A DNA stretch of 64,000 nt from Candidatus Altimarinota bacterium (GTDB lineage: Bacteria > Patescibacteriota > Gracilibacteria > JAUYGZ01), in assembly GCA_029233985.1 (NCBI GenBank), contig JARGOK010000001.1:619096-683095 (forward strand). Direction: 5' to 3'. The translations under genes were made by a program, and so were the position numbers. Numbering within the stretch: the first letter of the stretch is position 1; each line of letters opens with the position of its first letter. Shown here piece by piece: positions 1 through 9,230 of this stretch. The notes under the pieces were generated by a model that saw only the letters and a list, made by a program, of their open reading frames with translations, was not told the DNA's origin and did not search any database.

Positions 1-106
1 ACTGAAAGTTGATCCACCATTCTTTGATGAAGTAGATGACAAGAAGACCTCCGATAATGAGAGCGGTTTGGATGACGGGTCCGTAGGAAAAAAATTCAAA
101 AGGCAT
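1..106 (-). CDS. N-terminus of a small membrane protein (cut by window edge)
   Basis: An open frame begins at an ATG at 106-104 and runs off the left edge, giving 35 residues that start MPFEFFSYGPV. Residues about 10-28 are hydrophobic (QTALIIGGLLVIYFI) and would form one membrane helix, followed by KEWW. It lies 26 bp downstream of the 298-residue gene on the same strand, so the two may be cotranscribed. The family cannot be named from this fragment. Confidence 0.5.
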   Translation of the reverse strand, partial: MPFEFFSYGPVIQTALIIGGLLVIYFIKEWWINFQ

Positions 107-132
107 AGAGGAAGAAAAAGAATGTACCTCCA

Positions 133-1029
133 TTAGAGCACTTTCCAGTCGAAAGAATCAAACATTTTCTTATTCTCCTTAGCAATCTTTAAATCATACC
201 TCTTTCGAGTAACGAACCCAGAAACAACATCAGCTTTCCAGAGAATGAATAATTTTGATCGTCTTGGTAATTCAACATGATCTCTAATAACACTCCCTAG
301 CCCTTCTTCCTCGACTTCTTCAAAGCCAGTATACTTACCAAATGCCCCAATAAAATCACTGTAGTTATTTGTAGCGATGAGGAGATTGTTTTCACCGTAC
401 TCACCTCGAGATGTAATTCTTGTTTTCTGCTTATCTATCATCCCTAAGAAATGAATGTTTTGGGTTGGGAGAAGAATACCGTTATCACTCCGTATGATCC
501 TTCCATTATATGGAGAAATATCTTTCTCATTTGTAATGATCATATCGGCATACTTGTCTTTGCATATTATCCTGAAGACAGAGTATCTGTCCAACAACGC
601 TGCGAATTCTTCTCTTTGGCATGCAATTAATTTTATAACCTGTTCATCAATAATATCAATACTCGGCTGGACATGAGAAAGAGCCATAAAGTGAATTTTC
701 TCATCAAAATACGGGAGTACTTTATTTCGGAGATCTTCAGGTACATCCTCTCTTATAAGATGGCTATTGGAAAATAACTTCTGAATAATTTTTGGTCTCG
801 TTGTTGCAATCACAACAATAATTGTAGAAGATCCATCTTCATATTTTACACTGGCGAATTCAACTAGTTGACTCTCAGCAATATCTCCATGCCTCTCTCC
901 CCTGAGAACAGAACTCCCTACAATCTTTCCTGGAATAGTTGGAAGTGTTGGTTTTACAAAGAGTTCATCGGCGATAAAATTTGCAGAATGATGAGAATCC
1001 TCTGTTGAAGTAAGTTTTATTGAGTACAT
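133..1029 (-). CDS. hypothetical protein, 298 aa
   Basis: A complete frame with an ATG start and TAA stop. I do not recognise the family. The protein is soluble-looking, with alternating beta-like segments (TIIVVIATTRP near residue 70, SKLFILWKADVVSGFVTRKRYDLKIAKE near the C-terminus) and no signal peptide or membrane helix. No catalytic motif stands out. A small membrane-protein gene follows on the same strand after 26 bp, and clpB lies upstream on the same strand about 185 bp away. That gap holds only a partial copy of the interspersed repeat (TAAGGGGTTAGG near 1186-1197). Confidence 0.75.
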   Translation of the reverse strand: MYSIKLTSTEDSHHSANFIADELFVKPTLPTIPGKIVGSSVLRGERHGDIAESQLVEFASVKYEDGSSTIIVVIATTRPKIIQKLFSNSHLIREDVPEDLRNKVLPYFDEKIHFMALSHVQPSIDIIDEQVIKLIACQREEFAALLDRYSVFRIICKDKYADMIITNEKDISPYNGRIIRSDNGILLPTQNIHFLGMIDKQKTRITSRGEYGENNLLIATNNYSDFIGAFGKYTGFEEVEEEGLGSVIRDHVELPRRSKLFILWKADVVSGFVTRKRYDLKIAKENKKMFDSFDWKVL

Positions 1030-1214
1030 ATGATGTCACAAATTATGAGATCGCATCTTACTCGTCAAGAGGGCTTTGTGCAAATAGATAGTGGAGTACT
1101 GATACCCTGACACTCGGTCCCTTAAAAACGAAGACAATCTCAAAACCATACGAACGTTTATTCGTCTCATTCTTCGATTCCTATTATAAGGGGTTAGGCG
1201 CCTCACCTCACTCA

Positions 1215-3821
1215 CTACCCAAAAAATATCTTACCACCCTTCACCTCCACACTCACCACCGACATCTTATTAGCTATCCCTTGTTTTATTTCCTGACCTA
1301 TAATTTTCATTGCAAGAGGATCGAGCAGTTCGTTTTGTATGACACGCTTGAGCGGCCGAGCTCCGAAGACGGGATCGTATCCTTTTTCGGCGAGGTGATC
1401 CATAGCTTTCTTACTGACTTCTAACTTGATCCCTTGCTGCTCAAGACGTGCAGAAACTTCGTGAATCTGGATGTCGACAATGGAACGGATCTCTTCTTTG
1501 CTCAATGCTTCGAAGGTGACGATGTCGTCGATCCGGTTGAGAAACTCTGGTCGAAACTGCTTGCCGAGTTCTTGCTTGAGAGTTGCATCTAGTTCTTCTC
1601 GCTTTATTTTTCCATTGGCAAATTCTTGAATGAATTGTGACCCCACATTGGAGGTCATGATAATAATCGTATTCGTGAAGTTCACCACACGGCCTTTAGA
1701 ATCAGTCAGTCTCCCATCATCTAAAATCTGAAGCATGATGTTGAACACATCACGATGAGCTTTTTCGATTTCATCGAAGAGGATAATGGAATACGGCCGG
1801 CGTCGAACAGCTTCGGTAAGCTGTCCTCCTTCGTCGTATCCGACATAACCTGGAGGAGCTCCAATAAGTCGAGCGACAGCGTGTTGTTCCATGTACTCAC
1901 TCATGTCGATACGGACCATAGCGTGTTCGTCATCGAAGAGAATTTCTGCGAGGGCTTTTGCCAGCTCTGTTTTTCCTACTCCCGTTGGTCCCATGAAGAT
2001 AAATGACCCCACAGGTCGCTGGGCAGACTGGATCCCCGCACGACTTCTTCGGATAGCATTTGAGACAGCCCCCACAGCTTGGTCTTGTCCGACGACTCGC
2101 TTGTGGAGTTCGTCTTCGAGCTTGAGGAGCTTCTCTTGTTCAGACTGGAGCATTTTGCTGACGGGAACCCCTGTCCATTTGGAAACGACAGTGGCGATAT
2201 CTTCTTCGGTCACTTCTTCCTGGAGGATGGATGATTCTTTTTGGAGTTTTTCTAGTTTCTTGGAATGTTTTTCGATCTCTTCTTCTTTTTTTGGAATCTC
2301 TCCATAGTTGAGTTCAGCCACTCGTTGAAGGTTTCCATTCCGCTCTTCTTGCTCAGCATTTGTTCTGAGTTTTTCGAGTTGTTCTTTCAGAGTTCTCATT
2401 TGTACAATGATGTCTTTTTCAGATTTCCATTTCACATCGAGTTCTTGTTTTTCTTCGCTGAGTTCGGCTGCTTCTTTTTCGATCACTTTGAGACGAGCCT
2501 TTGAATCGGCATCAGTTTCTTTTTTAAGAGCTTCCTTTTCAATCTCGAGTTGAATGAGTTTTCGCTGAAGTCGATCAATTTCTACCGGTGAACTATCGAT
2601 CTGCATTCGTACCGCGGCGGTTGCTTCGTCGATGAGATCAACAGCTTTATCGGGAAGAAAACGATCGGTAATGTATCGCGAGCTGAGCTTAGCAGCTGCT
2701 ACAATGGCGCTGTCTTGGATGCGTACTCCGTGATGAACTTCGTACTTGTCCTTAATTCCTCGCAGGATTGAAATCGTTTCTTCTTCCGAAGGTTCTCCTA
2801 CATAGACTTGTTGAAATCTTCGCTCGAGGGCAGCGTCTTTTTCAATATATTTTTGATATTCTTTTAGTGTCGTCGCTCCAATCATATGAAGCATCCCTCG
2901 TGCCAACTCTGGTTTGATCAAGTTCGCTGCATCCATCTGTCCATCTCCACCAGCCCCAGCTCCAACCAGCATATGCACTTCATCCACGAAGACAATAATC
3001 CGACCTTCTGCAGCTACCAATTCTTTGATGACGGCTTTCAAACGATCTTCAAACTCACCCCGGTATTTGGCACCCGCGACGAGTGCTCCGAGATCTAATG
3101 TGAGGAGTTCTTTTCCTCGTAAATTTTCTGGAACATCGTTGTCGACAATACGACGAGCGAGCCCTTCGACGATTGTTGTTTTCCCAACTCCTGGTTCACC
3201 AATGAGCACGGGGTTATTTTTTGTTCGTCGTGAAAGAATCTGCATCACCCTTCGAATCTCTTCATCTCGTCCAATCACAGGGTCAATTTTTCCTTGGCGG
3301 GCAAGCTGAGTAAGATTGGTCGAGTATTTCTCGAGGGCCTGATACTTGGCCTCAGGATTGTCATCAGTGACGCGTTGGTTTCCTCTCACTTCTGCTAGGA
3401 CTTCTGTTACAGCACTTTTTTCGATGCCGTTTATTTTTAATACTTTTCCAACTGCTCCGGTTGATTCTAAGAAAGCGAGCAAGAGATGTTCGGTAGAAAT
3501 ATATTCATCACTCATGTCAGCCGCTTCTTTATTGGCCTGGTTGAGCACTTTTTTTAAATCTTGGCTCATATAAATATCGAGCACTCCATCAACCTTCGGG
3601 AGTTTTTCCAGCACAGCTTCTAGTTCATTTCGAACCGTATCAACTGGAACCTCAATCTTTTGCAAAAGCGTCTTCACCAAACTCCCCTCTTGGGCGAGTA
3701 AGCTCAAAAAGAGATGTGGTCCATCCACCGCCTGATGCTGATTTTCCTGCGCGAGTTTAATCGCCGATTGGAGCGCTTCAGTGGTTTTTTTGGTGAAGTT
3801 GTTTCCGAGGGTGAGGCCCAT
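1215..3821 (-). CDS. clpB: ATP-dependent disaggregase ClpB
   Basis: ClpB is a cytoplasmic hexameric AAA+ chaperone that pulls polypeptides out of aggregates together with DnaK. The 868-residue protein has the full family layout: an N-domain (1-150), a first AAA+ module with Walker A GEPGVGKT at about 208-215 and Walker B ending VFVDEVH near 280, a long coiled-coil middle domain (about 410-530) that separates ClpB from ClpA and ClpC, and a second AAA+ module with GPTGVGKT near 610 and [10 protein letters not shown]. The length is normal for ClpB. The start at 3821 ([12 protein letters not shown]) fits the family N-terminus. It is a single gene under its own CIRCE-controlled promoter at 3979-4019. 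Confidence 0.98.
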   Translation of the reverse strand: MGLTLGNNFTKKTTEALQSAIKLAQENQHQAVDGPHLFLSLLAQEGSLVKTLLQKIEVPVDTVRNELEAVLEKLPKVDGVLDIYMSQDLKKVLNQANKEAADMSDEYISTEHLLLAFLESTGAVGKVLKINGIEKSAVTEVLAEVRGNQRVTDDNPEAKYQALEKYSTNLTQLARQGKIDPVIGRDEEIRRVMQILSRRTKNNPVLIGEPGVGKTTIVEGLARRIVDNDVPENLRGKELLTLDLGALVAGAKYRGEFEDRLKAVIKELVAAEGRIIVFVDEVHMLVGAGAGGDGQMDAANLIKPELARGMLHMIGATTLKEYQKYIEKDAALERRFQQVYVGEPSEEETISILRGIKDKYEVHHGVRIQDSAIVAAAKLSSRYITDRFLPDKAVDLIDEATAAVRMQIDSSPVEIDRLQRKLIQLEIEKEALKKETDADSKARLKVIEKEAAELSEEKQELDVKWKSEKDIIVQMRTLKEQLEKLRTNAEQEERNGNLQRVAELNYGEIPKKEEEIEKHSKKLEKLQKESSILQEEVTEEDIATVVSKWTGVPVSKMLQSEQEKLLKLEDELHKRVVGQDQAVGAVSNAIRRSRAGIQSAQRPVGSFIFMGPTGVGKTELAKALAEILFDDEHAMVRIDMSEYMEQHAVARLIGAPPGYVGYDEGGQLTEAVRRRPYSIILFDEIEKAHRDVFNIMLQILDDGRLTDSKGRVVNFTNTIIIMTSNVGSQFIQEFANGKIKREELDATLKQELGKQFRPEFLNRIDDIVTFEALSKEEIRSIVDIQIHEVSARLEQQGIKLEVSKKAMDHLAEKGYDPVFGARPLKRVIQNELLDPLAMKIIGQEIKQGIANKMSVVSVEVKGGKIFFG

Positions 3822-3897
3822 GGGGAGGGAGGGTTAGGATTATTGGGAGCATTGGGATGGAGGATTGCAACGATTGCAAAGATTGAGAATGATTTTT
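3822..3897 (-). repeat. 9-nt period microrepeat in the clpB leader
   Basis: Just upstream of the clpB start codon the leader is built of imperfect 9-nt units. On the plus strand these read AGGATTGCA, ACGATTGCA, AAGATTGAG in succession, preceded by TTGGGAGCA and TTGGGATGG. On the clpB sense strand the stretch has little G and no clear Shine-Dalgarno. Similar 9-nt-period leaders occur before the ferredoxin and dnaG genes. Confidence 0.6.
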
Positions 3898-3978
3898 GAT
3901 ACGTTGTCATTGCGAGTGGAGTCGACTGGAATGAGACGGAGCGTCGTAATCCCGAGACGAGATCAACTAGATTATCAA

Positions 3979-4005
3979 TTAGCACTCTCCATTGTAGAGT
4001 GCTAA
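3979..4005 (-). promoter_or_regulatory. CIRCE operator (HrcA site) for clpB
   Basis: The sequence is a perfect TTAGCACTC-N9-GAGTGCTAA inverted repeat, which is the exact consensus of the CIRCE heat-shock operator bound by the repressor HrcA. It lies 158 bp upstream of the clpB start codon and overlaps the clpB promoter. No hrcA gene is in the window, so the repressor must be encoded elsewhere. Confidence 0.95.
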
Positions 4006-4019
4006 TTCTTACTTGTCAA
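3991..4019 (-). promoter_or_regulatory. sigma70 promoter of clpB
   Basis: On the minus strand TTGACA (4019-4014) is followed after exactly 17 bp by TACAAT (3996-3991). The -10 hexamer lies in the 9-nt spacer of the CIRCE element and the distal arm lies in the promoter spacer, so HrcA binding would directly block RNA polymerase. The predicted 5' leader is about 160 nt. Confidence 0.9.
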
Positions 4020-4038
4020 CAATGGAGTGGGGTGATGA

Positions 4039-4060
4039 CACCTAACCCCTTAAAAGGGGA
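4039..4060 (+). repeat. interspersed palindromic repeat, A form
   Basis: This reads CACCTAACCCCTT followed by AAAAGGGGA, with the palindromic core CCCCTTAAAAGGGG. It is one of about ten copies in the window. A diverged copy follows at 4181-4215, where ACCCCTAGCCTC and GAGGAACCCC flank an AT loop. The gap 3822-4236 otherwise holds the clpB leader, the CIRCE site and other repeats. Confidence 0.75.
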
Positions 4061-4236
4061 ATAATACCGGAGAGGAGCGTGTCATTTCGAGGGAGGGAGT
4101 CTTGTCATTTTGACCATGAGCGAAGTCGAAGGGGAAGAATCTGGTGGTGTCTTTTGGAGCGGTTTTTTTCTTGCTCCCTCCCCAACCCCTAGCCTCTTTG
4201 AAAAAGAGGAACCCCTCACAATCGTCTCAATCATTA

Positions 4237-4494
4237 TCAATTCTTCTTCAGATCCTCCTCCTCCTTTAATCCCCCAATCTCCACCTTCATTTGCAGCAAG
4301 GTTTCTTTCTTCTTCACCTCTGCCTGAGCATAAATTTTTTCCTGTTCTCGCTTGTCGTTCTCCAGAACTTTTATGAGTTCTCCAATCTGCTGATCGTCCA
4401 TTTTTGGAAGCATAGTAATGATCGCTTGTTGCTCTTCGTCGGAGAGCGTTGATTCATGAAGGAGTTTTGCGATGTGGGTTGGGTCGTGGGTCAT
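4237..4494 (-). CDS. small helical-hairpin protein, 85 aa (last gene of the giant-protein locus)
   Basis: This is a charged, all-helical protein with no recognised family. Residues 17-44 (SDEEQQAIITML, then MDDQQIGELIKVL) form two predicted helices joined by a short turn. The same spacing of hydrophobic residues is seen in the 57-, 151- and 192-residue proteins of this locus. The C-terminal half is a Lys/Glu-rich coiled coil. It starts 8 bp after the stop of the 1360-residue gene, so translation is probably coupled. It resembles in style the small DUF5663-like helical proteins of CPR genomes, but that is only a comparison of pattern. Confidence 0.7.
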   Translation of the reverse strand: MTHDPTHIAKLLHESTLSDEEQQAIITMLPKMDDQQIGELIKVLENDKREQEKIYAQAEVKKKETLLQMKVEIGGLKEEEDLKKN

Positions 4495-4502
4495 GGTGAT
4501 TA

Positions 4503-7500
4503 TTAATTTTCAAAAGATTGCAATTTTGATCTATTGGGAATTTTCTCCCCAAGACCCCTTCTAAGAATTCCAGAAATTGTTGATGATTGAGCCTTCATCA
4601 CAGATCTTTCCTTCGTCACCATTGCATTATCCCAAATGGAGTCATTTCTCGAATCAAAATTATCATCCCATGAACTTGTAAACTCATATTGGATGTTGAG
4701 TAAAGTTTTCTGGTCCAATTTATCACCCATGTCTTCATCAAGCCCTTCGGAATCATTCATCGACCACTCGTCTCCATCCCAATAGAGGCCATACATTCCT
4801 CTCTTCTCCTCTGAGAAAAAAGTCTTCATAGCCTCCTCTGTCGCTTCACCATGATACCCAAAATACTGAGCCAAACGATACACTGCATTCACATAGATAT
4901 TTGATGGATGAATATCTTTTTCAAACTCTTGCTCTGGAGAATTTAAAAATTTATCCATTTGGGTTTTTCCGTTTTTAAGCATTTCTTGATACCTACCTTT
5001 ATCTCTTCCAATCTTATTTCTTGCTCTTGCTAACCACATTGCATACTCAACATCTGTTCTCAGTTCCCGAGTATGGACAAGATAGTTTCGGAGTGAAACA
5101 TTCAACTGCAATTGATCATCCCCTACTTCACCTTGCATACAATTTGTATAGAATTTCCCTGAACAGTAAAGCTCCATTAAATATTCATCACTAAACTGAT
5201 CAAAATTATTTTTTAATGTATCCGGAACCATACTTAAGCGATGTTTTTCTAATGCGCTAATCAATTCTGAAGCTGCATCAAAATCTGGATCATCATACTT
5301 CTCATCCATTACGTTTATGTTTCCGAGCATATATCTATGTCCCGAAACTTTAATTTTATCTCTGGTTTCCATAAGCTCCTGATACATCATAGAATATTGC
5401 AAAGCACGCTCAGCAACTCCACGATGTGAGGGAGGATATGACTCAAAGAACAGCTTTAAAAAATGTAAACGATACTTATTCGGAGGAGAATACCTTTTTG
5501 ACATTTTCAACTGTTTGATTGGATCTGGTTCCAATAACATCTCTTCTTTTGACAAGAGTGAGAGCATAATCTTCTCTGAAGTATTTAGCCTTTCTTTTTG
5601 AATCTGTTTTTCAGTGGAAAAAATCCTAAGCCGATCTCCAGCTGTATCTGAATAGGCACTTGTTGTTACCCACTCATGGATCAGTTTATTCCTATCTCCT
5701 TTCTTATACCATTCTTCAGCCTGAACCGTCCTCTCATACATGGAATCGATAACATTTGCTCCAACTGATGTCGCCACTATCAAAGGTAAGGCTGCAGTTC
5801 CAACGGCAGTCGCTGTACCAGCTTCTGCCCCAAGGATTACTGTTGAATATAAGCCATATGTTGCAGCCCCATCAACCGCAGCATTGGCGCCCCACATGAC
5901 CCCTTTTCCAAGAGTAATATTCCCCCTATCTGTATCCCCATTATAGTATGACTTTCCAGACTCATAAAATGCTCCTGCAGATTCCACACCTGAATACACC
6001 GTCCCTAAGGCTGATAACACAACTCCTCCTACCCGAGCAGCTTTCATGAGCTTGAAAAGCTCAGGACTAAAGTGCACTGTTTCATCTGTTAGCTTTGCCA
6101 GTGTTTTCACTACTTGCTCTGGATTGTTTGCAACCTTTAAATCATCGACTAATCCGACTGCATCCTCTGCATTCACCCCTTGTTTAATAAGGTACTTGAA
6201 TATTTTTGATTCGTCCTTCATGCCAACAAGAGCATCAACATGTGATGTTCCAAATTTTGCTCCTTTCCAAGATTCATATCCCTTGTACCAATTTTTGTTT
6301 TTCATCCATTCAGAACTTGACTGTATGCCTTTCGAAATTGTTTCTCTTGTTCCTTTGATAACCTTTAGCTCCCCTACCTCAGATCCATATTTACCCACTT
6401 TCCCAAAAACACTCTTTACACTGTTTAATACACTTCGATTTAATACATCATCTGCCTCATCAATATGACTACTTCCCTTTTCAACAAGATTACTAATACC
6501 TTCCCACTCTCTAGAGTGAAGATCTATTGCCACATCACCCATTTCATCAAGCTTTCCAGAAATATTATTGAGAGTGTTCTTTAGTTCAAATACTTTGTCA
6601 CTGAGCTCCCAAACCTTACTATTTCCTTTCAGATTTTTTTTCAATGAGCTGGAAGCTTCATAGCTATTTTCTATCAGCTCTTCAAGTGATTTAATTTTGC
6701 TTTTTACATTTGAAAGACTTGCACCATCTTCAAGGTTTCCGATAACAGATTCAATATTCTTGAAACCCTCTTTTACTGTGTTGAGATCATGCCTTCTTGA
6801 GATAATTGCTATTGGCTCAAAAACTTCCATTACGCCTCTCTTCCAGAGAAATCGATTCTCTTTTGTTATAACTGGAAAGAGTGACTTGAAAACTTTCAAG
6901 GAAACTGTGCCTTTCCCAGGTGCAGACTTGACCAGGTCCATATACCCCTTCGCAGCACCAAAGGTTGCTGAGCTAAAAACCATAGTCGTTGCACCACCTA
7001 TAATAACGGGATAAAGCACTCCATCATTTTCATCGCTCTGGAGTTGGTCAATGGTGGACATGACTGATGCTTTTGCCTGACCCGCTAAGACAACAGGTGG
7101 AGAAGTATCCCAAATAAGCAATAGCGTATTCCCTCCATCAGCCCATCCAATTCCAGCATCACCATTCTTGATGAGGCTCTTGAACTTTTTCCCAATCTCG
7201 AGCCTTCCTATTCCACCACCAATAGTTTCAATAAGTTGGGCTTCGTTATCAACAAGAAGCCTCTTCCCAATCGTCGTTCTGGAATCCTTAGGTACTTTTG
7301 CCATGAGATAAAGGGCATCTCGAACCTTTTCTTTTTCATCATCATTGCTTTCTTCTCCATAAATACTATTTACAATCTTATCGATGAGCTCTTTTCTGGA
7401 CCAGACTGCTCCCACCATCAATGCAGCAGAAATAGCAGCTCTCTCTGGTGTTTTTGTCCCAACTTTCAACATCGTTTTTCCGAACATAAAAATGACTCCT

Positions 7501-8585
7501 CTCATCATCCATGCTGCGTTTGCAATGGCGATTGTTTTCCCAGGATCGATTGCTGCAATATCAATCATTCCATCAACAAACCCTTCTTCTTTTACATTTG
7601 GAAGCATAGTGTCGACAGCCGATGCTAATCCTGGTGATGTTTTATTGAGCTTTTCTACAAAACTGTCTCGGACTCCACCCATCTTTTCTCTGTACTTATC
7701 TAGAGCATTCTTTGCATATGACTTCCCTTCTGCATCTTTCAAAAGCATCAGATATATCCCTCCATTGATGGCAACCCCCTTCCAACCTAAATACTTGTAA
7801 ATAAGGAAACCTGCCCCTCCAAATTTCATCACATCTCCAACATTCACATTCTTTTCTTTCAAGTACTTTGTCACATCCTTAGTCGTCATATTTTCAATCA
7901 CATCAGGAGGATCAATGCCTTTGTCTTTCAGTGTCTCAATCAGCCACTCCTTCTTCGCATCAATACCCACCAGCTTATCAATCGCTTCAATTGACTCTGC
8001 AGCAGAATCCGTAAGTGAGACTCCAGCCACTTCTTTGATTTTTCTTACTGTGTCTGTTCCCAAACGAGATATGCCATTTGCACTTCCAGACAGCAAGAGC
8101 TTTGCCACCCCGGATGAACCATCAGTAGCAAAAGCCTTGGCGACTTCTCCCATACTCAAATCTCCTTTTACTGCTTCGTATACTACTCCACCAAGCGATG
8201 CTCCAAGCGCAGTGATAAGCACCCCTTTCATGGTATTGCTTGCTGTTTCACCGAGTTGTTCTTTCATCCACCCGCCAATAGACATCATTCCGTCGATGGC
8301 TTTTTTGGCGACATAAGCAACAGCAGCGACTCCTCCTGCAAGCTTCATAAATGCGAAGACTTTTTCCCAAGTGCTCCCGTGTCGGAGTTCTTCCATGGTG
8401 GATTTCACTCCTTCTTTTACAAAATTGCTCACACTTTCAAGAACTCCTGGTTCTTTTTCTTTGGACTCATTGGTTTCTTTTCTTTTTCTGAGTTGCTTTA
8501 ATTTGTCTCCCACCACCAAGTCGAGACCTGGTGTTTTTAGAGCTACATCTCTCACACTCGTTGTTTCGATACCATCAGGAGTCAT
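4503..8585 (-). CDS. giant protein with hydrophobic helical segments, 1360 aa, unknown function
   Basis: I do not recognise this family. There is no N-terminal signal peptide. Several glycine/alanine-rich hydrophobic stretches are present at about residues 83-105, 120-140, 255-282, 355-380, 530-555, 885-910 and 925-980 (for example AGTATAVGTAALPLIVATSVGA). They alternate with charged helical regions, and the C-terminal 350 residues are soluble and acidic. Weakly hydrophobic Gly/Ala helices of this kind are typical of phage tape-measure and toxin-translocation proteins, but nothing else supports either identity. The gene starts 5 bp after the 57-residue gene and is followed at 8 bp by the 85-residue gene, which implies a complex or shared assembly. 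Confidence 0.85.
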   Translation of the reverse strand: MTPDGIETTSVRDVALKTPGLDLVVGDKLKQLRKRKETNESKEKEPGVLESVSNFVKEGVKSTMEELRHGSTWEKVFAFMKLAGGVAAVAYVAKKAIDGMMSIGGWMKEQLGETASNTMKGVLITALGASLGGVVYEAVKGDLSMGEVAKAFATDGSSGVAKLLLSGSANGISRLGTDTVRKIKEVAGVSLTDSAAESIEAIDKLVGIDAKKEWLIETLKDKGIDPPDVIENMTTKDVTKYLKEKNVNVGDVMKFGGAGFLIYKYLGWKGVAINGGIYLMLLKDAEGKSYAKNALDKYREKMGGVRDSFVEKLNKTSPGLASAVDTMLPNVKEEGFVDGMIDIAAIDPGKTIAIANAAWMMRGVIFMFGKTMLKVGTKTPERAAISAALMVGAVWSRKELIDKIVNSIYGEESNDDEKEKVRDALYLMAKVPKDSRTTIGKRLLVDNEAQLIETIGGGIGRLEIGKKFKSLIKNGDAGIGWADGGNTLLLIWDTSPPVVLAGQAKASVMSTIDQLQSDENDGVLYPVIIGGATTMVFSSATFGAAKGYMDLVKSAPGKGTVSLKVFKSLFPVITKENRFLWKRGVMEVFEPIAIISRRHDLNTVKEGFKNIESVIGNLEDGASLSNVKSKIKSLEELIENSYEASSSLKKNLKGNSKVWELSDKVFELKNTLNNISGKLDEMGDVAIDLHSREWEGISNLVEKGSSHIDEADDVLNRSVLNSVKSVFGKVGKYGSEVGELKVIKGTRETISKGIQSSSEWMKNKNWYKGYESWKGAKFGTSHVDALVGMKDESKIFKYLIKQGVNAEDAVGLVDDLKVANNPEQVVKTLAKLTDETVHFSPELFKLMKAARVGGVVLSALGTVYSGVESAGAFYESGKSYYNGDTDRGNITLGKGVMWGANAAVDGAATYGLYSTVILGAEAGTATAVGTAALPLIVATSVGANVIDSMYERTVQAEEWYKKGDRNKLIHEWVTTSAYSDTAGDRLRIFSTEKQIQKERLNTSEKIMLSLLSKEEMLLEPDPIKQLKMSKRYSPPNKYRLHFLKLFFESYPPSHRGVAERALQYSMMYQELMETRDKIKVSGHRYMLGNINVMDEKYDDPDFDAASELISALEKHRLSMVPDTLKNNFDQFSDEYLMELYCSGKFYTNCMQGEVGDDQLQLNVSLRNYLVHTRELRTDVEYAMWLARARNKIGRDKGRYQEMLKNGKTQMDKFLNSPEQEFEKDIHPSNIYVNAVYRLAQYFGYHGEATEEAMKTFFSEEKRGMYGLYWDGDEWSMNDSEGLDEDMGDKLDQKTLLNIQYEFTSSWDDNFDSRNDSIWDNAMVTKERSVMKAQSSTISGILRRGLGEKIPNRSKLQSFEN

Positions 8586-8590
8586 GGGTT

Positions 8591-8764
8591 TTATTTAATT
8601 TTTGTTTGAAGTTGAGAGAGCTGGTGCGAGACCAGAAATTTTTTGAGTCTTTTTTTGGTGTCTTCTGGAATATTTTGGATGATCTCATCCAGCACTTCTT
8701 GGTGTTCTCCTTCTTCAAGAAAGCCTTCTGTTTTCATCATCGATACGAGGTCGTGCTTACTCAT
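8591..8764 (-). CDS. small helical-hairpin protein, 57 aa
   Basis: A short frame starts at an ATG (8764-8762) that overlaps the stop of the 151-residue gene in the arrangement ATGAGTAA, and stops with TAA at 8593-8591. The product begins MSKHDLVSMMKTEGF and contains EVLDEIIQNI followed by DTKKRLKKFL. This matches the two-helix hairpin pattern of its three neighbours. The 8-nt overlap upstream and the 5-bp gap to the 1360-residue gene downstream indicate translational coupling. Function unknown. Confidence 0.7.
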   Translation of the reverse strand: MSKHDLVSMMKTEGFLEEGEHQEVLDEIIQNIPEDTKKRLKKFLVSHQLSQLQTKIK

Positions 8765-9212
8765 TTTCTGTGGGGTTATCGATTCCGAGTTTGGCGCGAA
8801 TGGCGTCTTGTTCGGATTGTTCTTCTTTTTCCTCTAGCACCTCCACGGCTTTCTCGAATCCTTGTTCGATTTCTGTCATGGCGGCCCCCATTTCTTCCTC
8901 CTTCTTCTGAGTAAAATCATCTACGGATGCAACTATTTCTGCCTGCTCTTCATCATTTTTAGATTGTTCTTCCTGAATGATTTGGTTCAATCCTTTCAGG
9001 AGCTCTTGCTTATCTAATATCTCCTGATCAATTTCTTGTTCTTCCTTCTCAAAGATCTTTTGGAGCTCTTCTATCATCTTGTCACTCATTCCTTTCTCTC
9101 GAATATAGTCCACATATTTTTCTTTGTGGTCTGCTGGAATAAGTGCTGAGGCATAGATTGCTTCTATGACATCACCTACGGCTTCTTCGAGAATAAATTG
9201 GTCGTCTGACAT
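8757..9212 (-). CDS. small acidic helical protein, 151 aa
   Basis: A highly acidic protein, rich in Glu and Gln and predicted to be helical throughout. Residues 25-55 (ADHKEKYVDYIREKG, then DKMIEELQKIF) carry the hairpin pattern shared with the other small proteins of this locus. Residues 55-150 are a likely coiled coil. No signal peptide or membrane segment is present. It lies 18 bp after the 494-residue gene and overlaps the 57-residue gene by 8 nt. A scaffold or chaperone partner of the large neighbouring proteins is possible but unproven. Confidence 0.75.
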   Translation of the reverse strand: MSDDQFILEEAVGDVIEAIYASALIPADHKEKYVDYIREKGMSDKMIEELQKIFEKEEQEIDQEILDKQELLKGLNQIIQEEQSKNDEEQAEIVASVDDFTQKKEEEMGAAMTEIEQGFEKAVEVLEEKEEQSEQDAIRAKLGIDNPTENE

Positions 9213-9230
9213 AATGAGAAATTATTAGAA

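Larger units (their letters stand above)
3904..4135. repeat. interspersed GTCATT(T/G)CGA-type repeat units
   Basis: Three related units are visible: TGTCATTGCGAGTGGAGTCG followed by AATCCCGAGACGAG (3906-3960), GTCATTTCGAGGGAGGGAGTC (4081-4101), and GTCATTTTGACC followed by GAGCGAAGTCGAAGG (4104-4132). Related units occur at 14208-14242 (cacgggattgcgacg, then ctcgcaatgacag), 52669-52695 and 52796-52850. They look like a dispersed, non-coding extragenic repeat family. Confidence 0.55.
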
